Assembly (NCBI RefSeq): GCF_913776015.1
Contig: NZ_CAJYMD010000010.1
Span: 1-64,000 of the forward strand
DNA from: an uncultured Oxalicibacterium sp.
Lineage (GTDB): Bacteria > Pseudomonadota > Gammaproteobacteria > Burkholderiales > Burkholderiaceae_D
DNA length: 64,000 bases
Direction of reading: 5' to 3'
Shown piece by piece: positions 41,549 to 51,405 of the stretch. Under the pieces are notes generated by a model. The model ran no database searches, was not told the origin of the DNA, and was given only the letters and a program-made list of their open reading frames with translations. The number at the start of each line of letters is the position of its first letter. Position 1 is the first letter of the stretch. A program made the translations under genes and the position numbers.

Positions 41549-42934
41549 ATGAATTTACGTTCCGCCTATCTTCTCAATCAGCAGAATCTCGATGCGCTCG
41601 ATGACGAGGCCGAGCCATCTACACCGACTGATGCTGACGAATACAAGACCGTGCGCAATCTCGAAGACGTTATCAGTTGCCTGTCTGACTATGATCCCGA
41701 AGCAGTACCGGTAAGTCAGGCGCAGGACATTATCCGCACATTCGTTCAGCCCATCCATGCCATCGAGAAGGTTGCCATTCGCAGCGCGCTCGACCGCGTG
41801 CTGGCTGCCGACATCATGTCGCCGATCAATGTGCCGGCCCACGATAACTCCGCGATGGATGGCTATGCCCTGCGTGGCGCAGATCTGCAAAATGAAGACC
41901 GTGTTTTCAAGATCGTCGGCAAAGCCTTTGCAGGCCACGCATACGATGGGACTGTTGGCCCCGGTGAATGCGTACGTATCATGACAGGCGCCGTCATGCC
42001 GCGCGGTTGCGATACGGTAGTGCCACAAGAATTCACACGCGAGGCCAGCGACACGCACATGCGCCTTCCCGCCAATGCGGTCAAGGCCGGCGACAATCGC
42101 CGCCTGGCTGGAGAAGATCTGGCAATCGGCTCTGTCGCGTTGCCAAAAGGACGTATCGTGCGTCCGGCCGATCTTGGTCTCATGGCATCACTGGGCGTAG
42201 CCGAAGTCGCCGTACAACGGCGTCTGCGCGTGGCGTTCTTTTCCACCGGCGATGAGCTGCGCTCGGTCGGTGAACCGCTGGACGAAGGCTGCGTCTACGA
42301 CAGCAACCGTTACACGCTATACGGCATGTTGCACCGCCTCGGCTGCGACATCATCGACATGGGCGTCGTCCCCGACAATCCGGTGACGATGGAAGCTGCG
42401 TTCCGCCAGGCTTGCGAACATGCCGATGCCGTCATCACTTCCGGTGGCATATCGGTTGGCGACGCCGATTACACGCGTGACATGATGGCGGCACTGGGCG
42501 GCGAAGTACTTTTCTGGAAACTGGGCATGCGCCCCGGTCGTCCGATGGCTTTCGGTCGCATTACCTCTGGCGGGCGCCCAGCTTATCTGTTCGGACTGCC
42601 TGGCAATCCGGTAGCCGTGATGGTGAGCTTCTATTTCTTTGTGCGCGATGCCTTGCTGCGCATGATGGGCGCATCGGCCGTGGCGCCGCTACCGCTCCTC
42701 AAAGTCAGATCAAAGGCAAACATTCGTAAACGCCCAGGCCGAACCGAATTCCAGCGCGGTATCCTGTCGCATGCAGATGATGACCAGCAAGAAGTGTTGC
42801 TGACCGGCGCGCAAGGCTCGGGCATCCTGCGCTCAATGGCGGAAGCGAACTGTATTGTAGTACTCGGGCACGATCAGGGGGAGGTCAAGGCTGGCGATAT
42901 GGTTGACGTCATCCTTTTCCACGGTCTACTCTGA
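41549..42934 (+). CDS. moeA: Molybdopterin molybdenumtransferase MoeA
   Basis: 461 residues. Hallmarks are PAHDNSAMDGYALRGADL, RIMTGAVMPRGCDTVV, FFSTGDELRSVGEPL and ITSGGISVGDADYTRDM. It inserts molybdate into adenylylated molybdopterin. The first 55 or so residues, rich in acidic residues and Asn/Gln, extend beyond the usual MoeA start. It closes the moaA-mobA-moeA operon. Confidence 0.94.
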   Translation: MNLRSAYLLNQQNLDALDDEAEPSTPTDADEYKTVRNLEDVISCLSDYDPEAVPVSQAQDIIRTFVQPIHAIEKVAIRSALDRVLAADIMSPINVPAHDNSAMDGYALRGADLQNEDRVFKIVGKAFAGHAYDGTVGPGECVRIMTGAVMPRGCDTVVPQEFTREASDTHMRLPANAVKAGDNRRLAGEDLAIGSVALPKGRIVRPADLGLMASLGVAEVAVQRRLRVAFFSTGDELRSVGEPLDEGCVYDSNRYTLYGMLHRLGCDIIDMGVVPDNPVTMEAAFRQACEHADAVITSGGISVGDADYTRDMMAALGGEVLFWKLGMRPGRPMAFGRITSGGRPAYLFGLPGNPVAVMVSFYFFVRDALLRMMGASAVAPLPLLKVRSKANIRKRPGRTEFQRGILSHADDDQQEVLLTGAQGSGILRSMAEANCIVVLGHDQGEVKAGDMVDVILFHGLL

Positions 42935-42963
42935 TTGCTGAGATGACACCCTTGAGGTGGATG

Positions 42964-43050
42964 ATGAGCAAGAAAAAATGCTGTAAAAGCAAGAAACCCT
43001 GCAAGGATTGCCCACGCAACAAGAGGAAGCGGGATCTCGACGCAGGCTGA
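42964..43050 (+). CDS. Tiny Lys/Cys-rich protein after moeA
   Basis: 28 residues: MSKKKCCKSKKPCKDCPRNK and eight more. GAGG at 42954-42957 stands 6 bases before ATG 42964; ATG 42961 is an alternative. Four cysteines (C6, C7, C13, C16) and eight lysines suggest metal or nucleic-acid binding. The spacing after moeA is 29 bases, so cotranscription is likely. Similar short Cys/Lys peptides occur in other proteobacteria as I recall, without known function. Confidence 0.6.
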   Translation: MSKKKCCKSKKPCKDCPRNKRKRDLDAG

Positions 43051-43144
43051 CTGCCATTGCAGTGATCTCAGTGCCGACTATCCATCGGCACGTATCAGCA
43101 TAAAAATAAGAACTGTTCGTGGTGCAGCAGACTGGGAGGACATC

Positions 43145-44008
43145 ATGGAAGAACCGAGATCGGTGACCGATCCGCTATTGCTTGCCGAGCGTCTGGCAAA
43201 ACCCGTTTCCATTCCGCCCCGCCCTGCACTGCTCATCGCCCTTCAGCATGAAATTGCCAAGGACGATCCTCACTTGCGCAAGATCGCCTCGCTGATTCAG
43301 CGTGATGCGGGCATCAGCGGCAACCTGCTTGCCATCGCCAATTCTGCCGTGTTCAATTTGCGTCAACATGTCAATTCTGTCGAAGATGCCATCACGCTAA
43401 TCGGATTGAATACCTGCGCGGCGATCATTACGCGTCTACTGGCGCGACGGGCACTCGGCAATGGCAAGCAGATGATGCCGCGCTTCTGGGATGTTTCTGA
43501 AAAACGTTCACGGGGCATGATGTTCGTGGCGCAATCCACGCGTGCCACGTCGCCGCATCTCGCCTATCATTTTGGCCTGTTTTCAGACATCGGCATTCCG
43601 GTATTGATGGCGTCATTTCCGGATTACGTGGACACGCTCGCTTTGGCGAATCAAATAGAGAAAGCCGGTTTTCTGGAAATCGAAGACAACCGGCATCGCA
43701 TCAACCATGCGCTGGTTGGTGCCAAACTGGCTGATCACTGGGGAACAGACTCCCACGTGGTACAAGCAATCCGGCAGCATCATGCGCACCAAATCCTCAG
43801 CGATGCCGACTGTGCGCAACAGGTACGCAATCTGATTGCACTCTTTTTCCTGGTGGATCGTGCAATTCAGGAGTATCGCCACGCATCTTCCGTCGAATGG
43901 CAGGAAGGTGGCGAAGCGGCAATTTCAACCTTGGGGCTGCAAGAAAACGATGCTGACGACCTGTGCGAAGAAATAAAACGGCAGTTCCTTCAGCCCGCAG
44001 TCGGTTGA
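43145..44008 (+). CDS. HDOD domain signal-transduction protein
   Basis: 287 residues, one HDOD domain with RDAGISGNLLAIANSAVFNL, SVEDAITLIGLNTCAAII and RINHALVGAKLADHW. HDOD lacks the metal residues of HD phosphohydrolases and acts as a scaffold in signalling. GGAGG stands 6 bases before ATG 43145. No kinase or GGDEF gene adjoins it. It is convergent with the ankyrin gene. Confidence 0.87.
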   Translation: MEEPRSVTDPLLLAERLAKPVSIPPRPALLIALQHEIAKDDPHLRKIASLIQRDAGISGNLLAIANSAVFNLRQHVNSVEDAITLIGLNTCAAIITRLLARRALGNGKQMMPRFWDVSEKRSRGMMFVAQSTRATSPHLAYHFGLFSDIGIPVLMASFPDYVDTLALANQIEKAGFLEIEDNRHRINHALVGAKLADHWGTDSHVVQAIRQHHAHQILSDADCAQQVRNLIALFFLVDRAIQEYRHASSVEWQEGGEAAISTLGLQENDADDLCEEIKRQFLQPAVG

Positions 44009-44025
44009 CTGCTCGATAAACAAGC

Positions 44026-44715
44026 TCAGAGCTTGCCCGCCTTCTTCAGTCGGTAAGTCAACCCCTCAACGATATCCTTCGCATTTGCCTCGCGTGCAAA
44101 ATCGATCGCCGTCATGCCCTGCTGATTCTTCAGAGATGCATCGGCACCAGAATCGAGCAGCAGTTTGACCATCAAAATGTCTCCCGCACGCGCCGCCATC
44201 ATCATCGGCGTTGTGTCGTTAGGCGACAACGCATCGACATTGGCAGAACGTTCGATGAGTAGCCTGGCGATATCCTTGTCACCCGAGGCTGCGGCGTAAT
44301 GCAACGGCGTCCAGCCATCGCGATTGACGGCGGCACCTTTGGCCAACAGCATGTTCACGGCCTCACGATTGGCCTTGAACGCAGCAATCATCAATGCAGT
44401 ATCGCCATTACTGGAACTGGCTTCCAAATTGATGCGAGGCGAATTGATGAGCAAGGGAATGACGGTTAGCGATTTTTCTCGTAAGGCAAGAATCAACCCC
44501 GTATCGCCACGCTCGGCCTCAATGGTATTCGGGTCGAAACCACGCTTGAGCAAAGCGTCAACGGTGCGCCCGTCATCCATCTTCACCGCCTTGAAGAAAT
44601 CGTCATACGAACTGCCGAAAGCGAGCGATGGCAGCAGTGAAACGAGTGCGCCAGCTGCGCAGGCCTGTAGCACGGTTCTGCGCGTAGCGGAAAAGAGAAA
44701 ACGTGGAATGACCAT
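44026..44715 (-). CDS. Ankyrin-repeat protein with Tat-like signal peptide
   Basis: 229 residues. The N-terminus ATRRTVLQACAAGALVSLL looks like a twin-arginine signal. About five ankyrin repeats follow, such as GDTALMIAAFKANREAVNML and GWTPLHYAAASGDKDIARLL. It is probably periplasmic and mediates protein contacts. AAGGGGG precedes the ATG. It is the last gene of the run from mltG, 9 bases after tatD. Confidence 0.88.
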   Translation of the reverse strand: MVIPRFLFSATRRTVLQACAAGALVSLLPSLAFGSSYDDFFKAVKMDDGRTVDALLKRGFDPNTIEAERGDTGLILALREKSLTVIPLLINSPRINLEASSSNGDTALMIAAFKANREAVNMLLAKGAAVNRDGWTPLHYAAASGDKDIARLLIERSANVDALSPNDTTPMMMAARAGDILMVKLLLDSGADASLKNQQGMTAIDFAREANAKDIVEGLTYRLKKAGKL

Positions 44716-44724
44716 GAAGCCCCC

Positions 44725-45504
44725 TTAATGAGCGATCTTGAAAAGTCGGAAGAAATTTTGGGTCGTCTGGCGTGCCACCTGATCAAGCGGCACCTCTTTC
44801 AACATGGCGATATATTCGGCGACATGGCGCACCAGACCGGGCTCGTTCATCTTGCCGCGAAATGGTACGGGTGCCAGGTAAGGCGAATCAGTTTCGATCA
44901 GCATGGATTCGAGCGGGACTTCCCGCGCCACGGCCTGCAGTTCCTTCGCGCTTTTGAATGTCACGATGCCGGAAAACGAAATATAGAATCCCATCTCCAT
45001 TGCCGCCCTCGCCACTTCCAGCGATTCTGTAAAACAGTGCATGACGCCTGCCGCGCCCCCCGCATCGGTTCCAGCCCCCTCTTCGCGCATGATGCGAATC
45101 GTGTCTTCCGAAGCAGCGCGGGTATGAATGATCAAGGGCTTGCCGGTTGCCCGCGAAGCGCGTATGTGGGTGCGGAAACGTTCACGCTGCCATTCCAGAT
45201 CACCTTCAAGACGATAGTAATCCAGGCCGGTTTCACCAATGGCGACGATGCGCGGGTTATCTGCCAGACGAATCAGGTCATCGACGCTCGGCTCGGGCGT
45301 ATCTTCGTAATCGGGATGGACGCCAACCGACGCATAGATATGTGGGTAGGTTTCGGCAAGCTGCAGGATGTCGGGAAAGGTCGGCAAATCACAAGACACG
45401 CACAATGCATGCGTGACCTTGTTTTCTTCCATCTTGCCGAGAATCTCCGGCATGCGAGCGGCCAGCTCGGGGAAGTTGATGTGGCAATGGGAATCGATAT
45501 ACAT
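44725..45504 (-). CDS. TatD family metal-dependent hydrolase
   Basis: 259 residues from ATG 45504 (MYIDSHCHINFP). The metal ligands are in DSHCH, and GETGLDYYR, HTRAA and ETDSPYLAPVPFRGK follow, as in TatD/YcfH DNases. They have 3'-5' exonuclease or D-aminoacyl-type hydrolase activity. Position behind holB and pilZ matches the conserved tmk-holB-tatD neighbourhood. Confidence 0.92.
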   Translation of the reverse strand: MYIDSHCHINFPELAARMPEILGKMEENKVTHALCVSCDLPTFPDILQLAETYPHIYASVGVHPDYEDTPEPSVDDLIRLADNPRIVAIGETGLDYYRLEGDLEWQRERFRTHIRASRATGKPLIIHTRAASEDTIRIMREEGAGTDAGGAAGVMHCFTESLEVARAAMEMGFYISFSGIVTFKSAKELQAVAREVPLESMLIETDSPYLAPVPFRGKMNEPGLVRHVAEYIAMLKEVPLDQVARQTTQNFFRLFKIAH

Positions 45505-45557
45505 GGGCGATATTGTACGCGCCATGTGATTTTGGCGCGCTCATGCGGCGCTTCGCA

Positions 45558-46058
45558 TCATGCATCCACGCGCCTGCCGACGATCACCAGATCGAGCTCG
45601 ACATCTTCCATCAACGCAATTCGCGGCATTTGTGCCCAGCGGACAAAACCGCATGATGCGAACAAGCCAAGGCTGGGCTCGTTTTGCCCGAAAATGAGAC
45701 CAACCAAGGTATGCACATGCAGAGTGGGCGCTGCGGCGATGGCCTGCATCAACAAATAACGACCACAGCCATAACCACGCATCGTTTCATCCACATACAA
45801 CGATATTTCCGCCGTATGCCGATAGGCAGCGCGAGGATTGAAGTTGGAAAATGATAACCAGGCGACGACACGCTTGTCGTGTTCGACCACCCAGATGGGG
45901 CGTGTTTGCGGATCATGTGCTTGAAACCAGGGCGTGCGTGCGGCAACCGTCACCGGCTCAAGATCAGCCGTGATTGCGCGCGAAGTTATTGTGCTGTTGT
46001 AGATATCGACAATCGCCGGCAAGTCCTCCAATTGCGCAAGACGATGCGTAAATGACAT
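45558..46058 (-). CDS. GNAT family N-acetyltransferase (phosphinothricin acetyltransferase-like)
   Basis: 166 residues from ATG 46058 (MSFTHRLAQLEDLPAIVDIY). IYNSTITSRAITADLEPVTV and the acetyl-CoA site MRGYGCGRYLL match the Bar/Pat-like GNAT group. It acetylates an amine on a small molecule. It is inserted between pilZ and tatD, starting 13 bases after the pilZ stop. The frame extends upstream to 46259, but that part overlaps pilZ. Confidence 0.85.
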   Translation of the reverse strand: MSFTHRLAQLEDLPAIVDIYNSTITSRAITADLEPVTVAARTPWFQAHDPQTRPIWVVEHDKRVVAWLSFSNFNPRAAYRHTAEISLYVDETMRGYGCGRYLLMQAIAAAPTLHVHTLVGLIFGQNEPSLGLFASCGFVRWAQMPRIALMEDVELDLVIVGRRVDA

Positions 46059-46071
46059 GCTCGGGAAATTG

Positions 46072-46446
46072 TTAGAGCGTATGCGTGGCGCGCGATGAAC
46101 CAAGCGCGGCGCCGAGCAGTTCCTCGATACGCTGCTTGACACGCTGCCCACTTTCGTCGGCAGAAAACTGCACGCCAATACCCTGTGCCTTGTTGTTGTT
46201 TGCGCCAGCCGGCGTGATCCAGGCGATCTTGCCAGCGATCGGATATTTGGTCGGATCATCGAGCAAGGTGAGAATCAGATAGATTTCATCACCGACCTTA
46301 TATTGGCGAGTCGATGGCACGAAGATGCCGCCATTGGTGATGAAAGGCATGTATGCCGCGTAGAGCGCCGATTTTTCCTTGATCGGCAACGAAAGAACCG
46401 ATGGTCGTACAGCAGGATTACCGGATGTTGAATTCGTCAGCGACAT
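46072..46446 (-). CDS. pilZ: PilZ domain protein, type IV pilus PilZ-like
   Basis: 124 residues. The stretch MPFITNGGIFVPSTRQYKVGDEIYLILTLL and KIAWITPAGANNNKAQGIGVQF match PilZ itself. The RxxxR c-di-GMP binding motif is absent, as in the founding PilZ, which works through FimX and PilB. It lies 14 bases after holB, a gene order known from other proteobacteria. Confidence 0.9.
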   Translation of the reverse strand: MSLTNSTSGNPAVRPSVLSLPIKEKSALYAAYMPFITNGGIFVPSTRQYKVGDEIYLILTLLDDPTKYPIAGKIAWITPAGANNNKAQGIGVQFSADESGQRVKQRIEELLGAALGSSRATHTL

Positions 46447-46460
46447 GACACGGAAACCTT

Positions 46461-47498
46461 TCAGGAAAAAATGGCGGTGTATTCGAGCAGCATGTCTTCC
46501 ACAAACAGCTTGGGCGACAAGGGATGCTCGGCGATCGCGCGGCGCTCACCGATCGCCTTTTGCGCTTGCAGAACCGCAGCCGTTTCGACACGCTCGGCGA
46601 CACGCGCCAGCTCTTTGCGATAGCGCGGGTAATAACGAACCCGATCCGACAGCTTGCACGCCAAAACATCGTACAACCATCGCTGTTGCCATGTCACCAG
46701 CGACAACACCGGCGTTTTCTGCAAGGCATCGGCGGTTTTGAGTGCGCCTTCGACCGATGGTTGCGCCAGTTGCCGCAGCAGCAAATCCATGGCTTCCCGA
46801 TTTTCGTTCTGCGACGCTTCCAGCGCTGCCAGAGGTGCCCCGCCCTCTTCGGCCAACCAACTTTCAGCATCGCGCAAATCTTGCGCCGATAGCCATTGCA
46901 GCGCCTGTGCATGCTCGGGCATGGGCAAGGCAAACTTGCGACAACGCGAGAGAATGCTCGGCAACAGGCGATCCAGTCCATTGCTCACCAACAGAAACAC
47001 CGTATGCGGTGGCGGCTCCTCCAGCATCTTGAGCAGGGAATTGGCAGCCGCCGTATTCAACGCCTCGGCCGGATGCAGCAGGACAACGCGCACGCCGGAT
47101 CGGTGCGTCGAAATATTCATGAAATCGCCAAGCGCCCGCACCTGATCAATCTTGATATCTTTCGAAGGTGCCTTGGTGGATTTGGCTTTCTTGCTTTCGC
47201 CCTCGTCTTCGCCTTCCGTCGCGTCATCTTCAAGCGCTTCTGGACGTACGCGGCGATAGTCGGGATGACTGTATTGTGCAAACCAGCCGCAGGCGTCACA
47301 GCTTCCGCAAGCATGACCCTGGGTGGTGGGTGTTTCACACAGCAATGCCGCAGCACATGCTTCGGCAAACGCCGTCTTGCCGGTTCCTTGCGGGCCATGA
47401 AACAGAATGGCGTGCGGCAAACGTTCGCGCAATTGCTGCCACTGCTCCCAAGCCGCGTGATGCCAGGGATAAAGCGCTGAGCCCGTTGTAGTACTCAA
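46461..47498 (-). CDS. holB: DNA polymerase III subunit delta'
   Basis: 345 residues. P-loop [14 protein letters not shown], zinc module [17 protein letters not shown] and [21 protein letters not shown] are clamp-loader features. An acidic/Lys insert ([17 protein letters not shown]) follows the zinc module. It overlaps tmk by 4 bases (47495-47498). Confidence 0.93.
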   Translation of the reverse strand: MSTTTGSALYPWHHAAWEQWQQLRERLPHAILFHGPQGTGKTAFAEACAAALLCETPTTQGHACGSCDACGWFAQYSHPDYRRVRPEALEDDATEGEDEGESKKAKSTKAPSKDIKIDQVRALGDFMNISTHRSGVRVVLLHPAEALNTAAANSLLKMLEEPPPHTVFLLVSNGLDRLLPSILSRCRKFALPMPEHAQALQWLSAQDLRDAESWLAEEGGAPLAALEASQNENREAMDLLLRQLAQPSVEGALKTADALQKTPVLSLVTWQQRWLYDVLACKLSDRVRYYPRYRKELARVAERVETAAVLQAQKAIGERRAIAEHPLSPKLFVEDMLLEYTAIFS

Positions 47499-48109
47499 TT
47501 GAGTACTTCCTTAAGCAAACCTTGCAATTGCTGACGAATGACATCGATAGGTTGCGTGGAATCGATCACCCGAAAGCGTGCAGGAAATTCGGCGGCGCGT
47601 CGCAGATACTCGGCACGCGTCGCCTCGAAGAAATCGGCTTTTTCCTGTTCGAACTTGTCAAGCGTACGCGTGGCATCGAGTCGCGCACGGGCGACATCAA
47701 GGGGCACATCGAACAGCAAGGTCAGATCAGGCTGGCGACCAGGATGCACCCATTGTTCCAGTGCTTCCAGCTTGGCACGTGCCAGTTTGCGACCACCGCC
47801 CTGATAGGCGAAGCTGGCATCCGTAAACCGATCTGAAATGACCCATTCGCCACGTGCCAGTGCGGGCTCGATGACTTGCGCCAGATGTTCGCGTCTTGCG
47901 GCAAACATCAGCAAGGCTTCGGTTTCCAGATGCATTTTTTCATGCAACAACAGATTGCGTAACGATTCGCCCAGTGGCGTGCCACCGGGTTCGCGCGTGA
48001 CCACGACCTGCCGGCCCGCTGCGCGCAAGGCATCAGCCACGAATGCCAGATGCGTGGATTTACCGGCACCGTCGATGCCTTCAAAAGTAATGAATTTGAC
48101 TTGGTTCAT
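47495..48109 (-). CDS. tmk: Thymidylate kinase
   Basis: 204 residues. P-loop [22 protein letters not shown] and the DRF site [18 protein letters not shown] are diagnostic of TMP kinase. It phosphorylates dTMP to dTDP. It starts 12 bases after mltG. Confidence 0.95.
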   Translation of the reverse strand: MNQVKFITFEGIDGAGKSTHLAFVADALRAAGRQVVVTREPGGTPLGESLRNLLLHEKMHLETEALLMFAARREHLAQVIEPALARGEWVISDRFTDASFAYQGGGRKLARAKLEALEQWVHPGRQPDLTLLFDVPLDVARARLDATRTLDKFEQEKADFFEATRAEYLRRAAEFPARFRVIDSTQPIDVIRQQLQGLLKEVLN

Positions 48110-48121
48110 GCTGTGGCGGCA

Positions 48122-49108
48122 CTATCGTCCGCGAATGTATTTATTGACAGCGTTGTTGTGCTCATCCAGCGTCTGTGAAAAATGGCTGCTGCCATCACCA
48201 CGCGACACAAAGTACAAGGCCTGAGTTGGTGCCGGATTGAGTGCAGCGTACAAGGACTCGGCGCCCGGCAAGGCGATCGGCGTCGGCGGCAGACCTGGAC
48301 GCGTATAAGTATTGTGTGGCGTATCGGTTAGCAGATCGCGCTTGCGAATGCGTCCATCATAGGCATCGCCCATACCATAGATCACGGTCGGATCGGTTTG
48401 CAGCAACATTCCCTGGCGCAGGCGATTGACGAAAACACCCGCGATTTGCGTGCGTTCCTCGCGTCGTCCCGTTTCTTTCTCCACGATAGATGCCATGATC
48501 AGCGCCTGATAAGGATTCGCGTAGGGTAAGTTGGACGAGCGCTTGGCCCATTGTTCTTCCAGACGCTTGGTCATGTTGCGATAGGCCTGACGATAAACCA
48601 GGATGTCGCTGGAATTCTTTGCGAACAGATAGGTATCGGGATAGAACAAGCCTTCGGGCAGTTTGTAGTCCGTGGTGATCTTGGCCATCAGTTCGGCATC
48701 GCTCCAGCCAGCCGTGTCGTGCTTGAGCGCTGGATGCGCATCGATCGCCTGCCGCATTTGCTTGAAGGTCCAGCCTTCGATGATGGTCACCGACTCTTGC
48801 GCGAATTCGCCACGCACGATTTGTTCCAGCAAGCGCTTCGGCGTGGTGCCCGGCTTGAGTTCATAGCTGCCGGCCTTGATGCGCGTGGCATCGCCCTTGA
48901 ATTGCGCCAAGGCCATCATCAGCAACGGATTCACCGGCACACCGGCTTCCTCGATCTGTTGCATGCTGCGCTTCAATCCACTCCCCGGCTGGATCGTGAA
49001 GTCGATGGTGGGATGCCCTTCGGGAGTGATATCACTGTCTGCCCAGAACAGGAAAGAGGCAGCAATGATGATCAGGAACAGGAACAGTCGTCGTAGGGTT
49101 GTCTTCAT
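48122..49108 (-). CDS. mltG: Endolytic murein transglycosylase MltG
   Basis: 328 residues from ATG 49108 (MKTTLRRLFLFLIIIAASFLF), with one N-terminal membrane anchor. LPEGLFYPDTYLFAK and the catalytic-region ALIMASIVEKETGRREER match YceG/MltG. It cuts nascent glycan strands and ends their growth. It is the first gene of the mltG-tmk-holB-pilZ run and is divergent from ygfZ. Confidence 0.94.
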   Translation of the reverse strand: MKTTLRRLFLFLIIIAASFLFWADSDITPEGHPTIDFTIQPGSGLKRSMQQIEEAGVPVNPLLMMALAQFKGDATRIKAGSYELKPGTTPKRLLEQIVRGEFAQESVTIIEGWTFKQMRQAIDAHPALKHDTAGWSDAELMAKITTDYKLPEGLFYPDTYLFAKNSSDILVYRQAYRNMTKRLEEQWAKRSSNLPYANPYQALIMASIVEKETGRREERTQIAGVFVNRLRQGMLLQTDPTVIYGMGDAYDGRIRKRDLLTDTPHNTYTRPGLPPTPIALPGAESLYAALNPAPTQALYFVSRGDGSSHFSQTLDEHNNAVNKYIRGR

Positions 49109-49235
49109 TAAAACCGTATCTCGTTGTTGGGTGGCCTGAATCGGACGCGATCCGACGCCTTTTTGCCACGCCACTATAATCAGCCCTAATGATAATGGCT
49201 GAATTACCCGCCGCCCCAATTTATTGAATGAAATT

Positions 49236-50285
49236 ATGACGATCTGGCCGGATTTCCTCACGCAACAATGCGCCCGCATCACCGAAGAAGATGGTGCCAG
49301 CACAATTGCCTTTGCACATGCCAATGCCACCGAAACGGCGCGCACGAATTTTGTCACACCCTTGGTTCATCTGGGCTTGATCGCCGCTACCGGTGAAGAT
49401 GCACCAACCTTTCTGCATAGCCAGTTGACCAATGATGTCGCGCATCTCTCGCAAAACGAGGCGCGTCTGGCCGGTTACTGCTCGCCCAAGGGACGCCTGA
49501 TGGCAAGCATGCTGATCTGGAAACAGGAAGACCGCATCCTGTTGCAGCTCGCACGCGAGTTGCAACCCGCATTGCAGAAACGCCTTTCGATGTTCGTCCT
49601 ACGCAGCAAAGCGAAACTGACGGATGCCAATGAAGAGCTGGTTTCACTGGGATTGGTCGGCCCGGCCGCTGCCAGCGCCCTATTGCCGTGGTTCGCCGAA
49701 TTGCCGGTCTCGATCTACGACAAGATTTCCTCTGAAGCCGGTACTGTCATCCGTCACGCCAATGCATTCGGCATACCACGCTACCAATGGATTACCACCC
49801 CGGCACGCGCCATCGAAGCCTGGCCGCATCTGGTTTCAATTCTGCAAGCAGCTGGCAGCGATGCCTGGAAACTGGCGGAAATCGATGGCGGGATCCCCCA
49901 CATCACGACGGCAACGCAGGAAAAATTCGTCCCGCAAATGATCAATTTCGAATTGCTCGGTGGCGTCAATTTCAAGAAAGGATGCTATCCCGGTCAGGAA
50001 ATCGTGGCGCGTAGCCAGTATCTGGGCAAGCTCAAGCGACGCATGCTGCATGCGCGCATCGCGACCGATGGCGCAGTCGCTGCCGGCACCGAGATTTTTA
50101 CCAGCGAGGATCCGGACCAGCCTTGCGGCATGGTCGTCAATACTGCACGCGTCGATGCACAACAAGTCGATTGCCTGGTTGAAATCAAGCTGGCCGCGGC
50201 CGATGCCTCTGTACACCTCGGCGCAGCGGATGGGCCGGCACTCGCATTTCAGCCACTGCCTTACGAATTGACCGATCCGGCCTGA
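49236..50285 (+). CDS. ygfZ: YgfZ/GcvT-domain folate-binding protein
   Basis: 349 residues from ATG 49236 (TTG 49224 is alternative). The family motif KGCYPGQEIVAR includes the conserved Cys. YgfZ supports folate-dependent repair or assembly of iron-sulfur enzymes, including MiaB and perhaps SDH. It is divergent from mltG, a common pairing in betaproteobacteria. Confidence 0.9.
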   Translation: MTIWPDFLTQQCARITEEDGASTIAFAHANATETARTNFVTPLVHLGLIAATGEDAPTFLHSQLTNDVAHLSQNEARLAGYCSPKGRLMASMLIWKQEDRILLQLARELQPALQKRLSMFVLRSKAKLTDANEELVSLGLVGPAAASALLPWFAELPVSIYDKISSEAGTVIRHANAFGIPRYQWITTPARAIEAWPHLVSILQAAGSDAWKLAEIDGGIPHITTATQEKFVPQMINFELLGGVNFKKGCYPGQEIVARSQYLGKLKRRMLHARIATDGAVAAGTEIFTSEDPDQPCGMVVNTARVDAQQVDCLVEIKLAAADASVHLGAADGPALAFQPLPYELTDPA

Positions 50286-50301
50286 TGCACACTTGCTCGC
50301 C

Positions 50302-50595
50302 ATGTTGATCGATCTTTACATCTATTACCGCGTACGCGAAGACGACGCGCCGCATCTTGTCGCGCGTGTGCAGCGTATGCAAACCGAATTGCGGCAAAAT
50401 CTGAACGTCACGACTTCACTGAAGCGACGGCCACTGGCGGAAGATGGATTGCAGACCTGGATGGAGATTTACTCTGCCACGTCTGCCGACTTCCAGACGA
50501 CGCTCGACGCAACAGCCGCCAAACATGACGTGTTATCGCTGATACAAGGTAAGCGCCATGTCGAGCAATTCGTGGATGTGCTCTCATGTGCCTGA
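50302..50595 (+). CDS. DUF4936 family protein
   Basis: 97 residues from ATG 50302 (MLIDLYIYYRVREDDAPHL). It is a small ferredoxin-like alpha/beta protein of unknown function found in betaproteobacteria next to NRDE genes. It overlaps the NRDE start by 10 bases and follows ygfZ by 16. Confidence 0.75.
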   Translation: MLIDLYIYYRVREDDAPHLVARVQRMQTELRQNLNVTTSLKRRPLAEDGLQTWMEIYSATSADFQTTLDATAAKHDVLSLIQGKRHVEQFVDVLSCA

Positions 50596-51377
50596 TCGTC
50601 TTTGCCTGGCATGTGATGCCGGATCTGCCATTACTGGCAGCCGGCAACCGCGACGAATTCTATGACCGCCCGGCCAGTGCGGCAGCATGGTGGCCTTCGC
50701 ATCCCAACATCTTCGCCGGGCGCGACTTGCGCGGCGGAGGTGCCTGGATGGGCGTCACGCGTGATGGTCGCTTCGCAGCCATCACCAATGTGCGCGCGCC
50801 CTCGGAAATGCGTGCCGACGCCCCTTCACGCGGCGCATTGGTTGCCGACTATCTGAGCGGCGATCTTGCTGCACGCGATTACATCGATGCCATCCAACGC
50901 CATGCAGCCGACTACAATGGCTTCAACCTGCTGATCGGCGATGCGCAGGAACTGATCTGGTTTTCCAATCGCGGGCATGACGATCCGCGCAATGGCAAGG
51001 CGCTGCCACCCGGCATTTACGGCCTCTCGAATGCCTTGCTCGATTGCGCATGGCCCAAGGTAGTGCGCACCAAGGCGCAATTTGCCAGCTTGCTGTGCCA
51101 AGGGGCACCGGAAGAAGCTTTTTTCGAGATGCTTGCTGATACGGCCCGTGCTTCGGACTGCCGCCTGCCGGACACCGGCGTCGGGCTCGAACGGGAACGT
51201 CTGCTCTCTGCAGTCTGCATCGAATCCGCCGACTATGGCACGCGCGTGTCCTCGCTCGTCAAACTGCATGCGGATGGCCATGCCGTGCTGATCGAACGTC
51301 CGCCCGTACCGCTGCCGCAAACAGCCGTACAGGAACGCGCCCATCGCAACGTCTGCAGCAAGCGCTTTCACGACTGA
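50586..51377 (+). CDS. NRDE family protein (TANGO2-like)
   Basis: 263 residues. The N-terminal MCLIVFAW and GNRDEFYDRPA give the NRDE name; GRDLRGGGAWMGVTRDGR and ITNVR follow. C2 after Met removal could act as an Ntn-type nucleophile. Family members are linked to heme trafficking and secretion in eukaryotes; the bacterial role is open. It overlaps the DUF4936 gene, forming ygfZ-DUF4936-NRDE. Confidence 0.88.
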   Translation: MCLIVFAWHVMPDLPLLAAGNRDEFYDRPASAAAWWPSHPNIFAGRDLRGGGAWMGVTRDGRFAAITNVRAPSEMRADAPSRGALVADYLSGDLAARDYIDAIQRHAADYNGFNLLIGDAQELIWFSNRGHDDPRNGKALPPGIYGLSNALLDCAWPKVVRTKAQFASLLCQGAPEEAFFEMLADTARASDCRLPDTGVGLERERLLSAVCIESADYGTRVSSLVKLHADGHAVLIERPPVPLPQTAVQERAHRNVCSKRFHD

Positions 51378-51405
51378 CAAGCTGCTTGCTTGGTCAAACT
51401 GTTTT

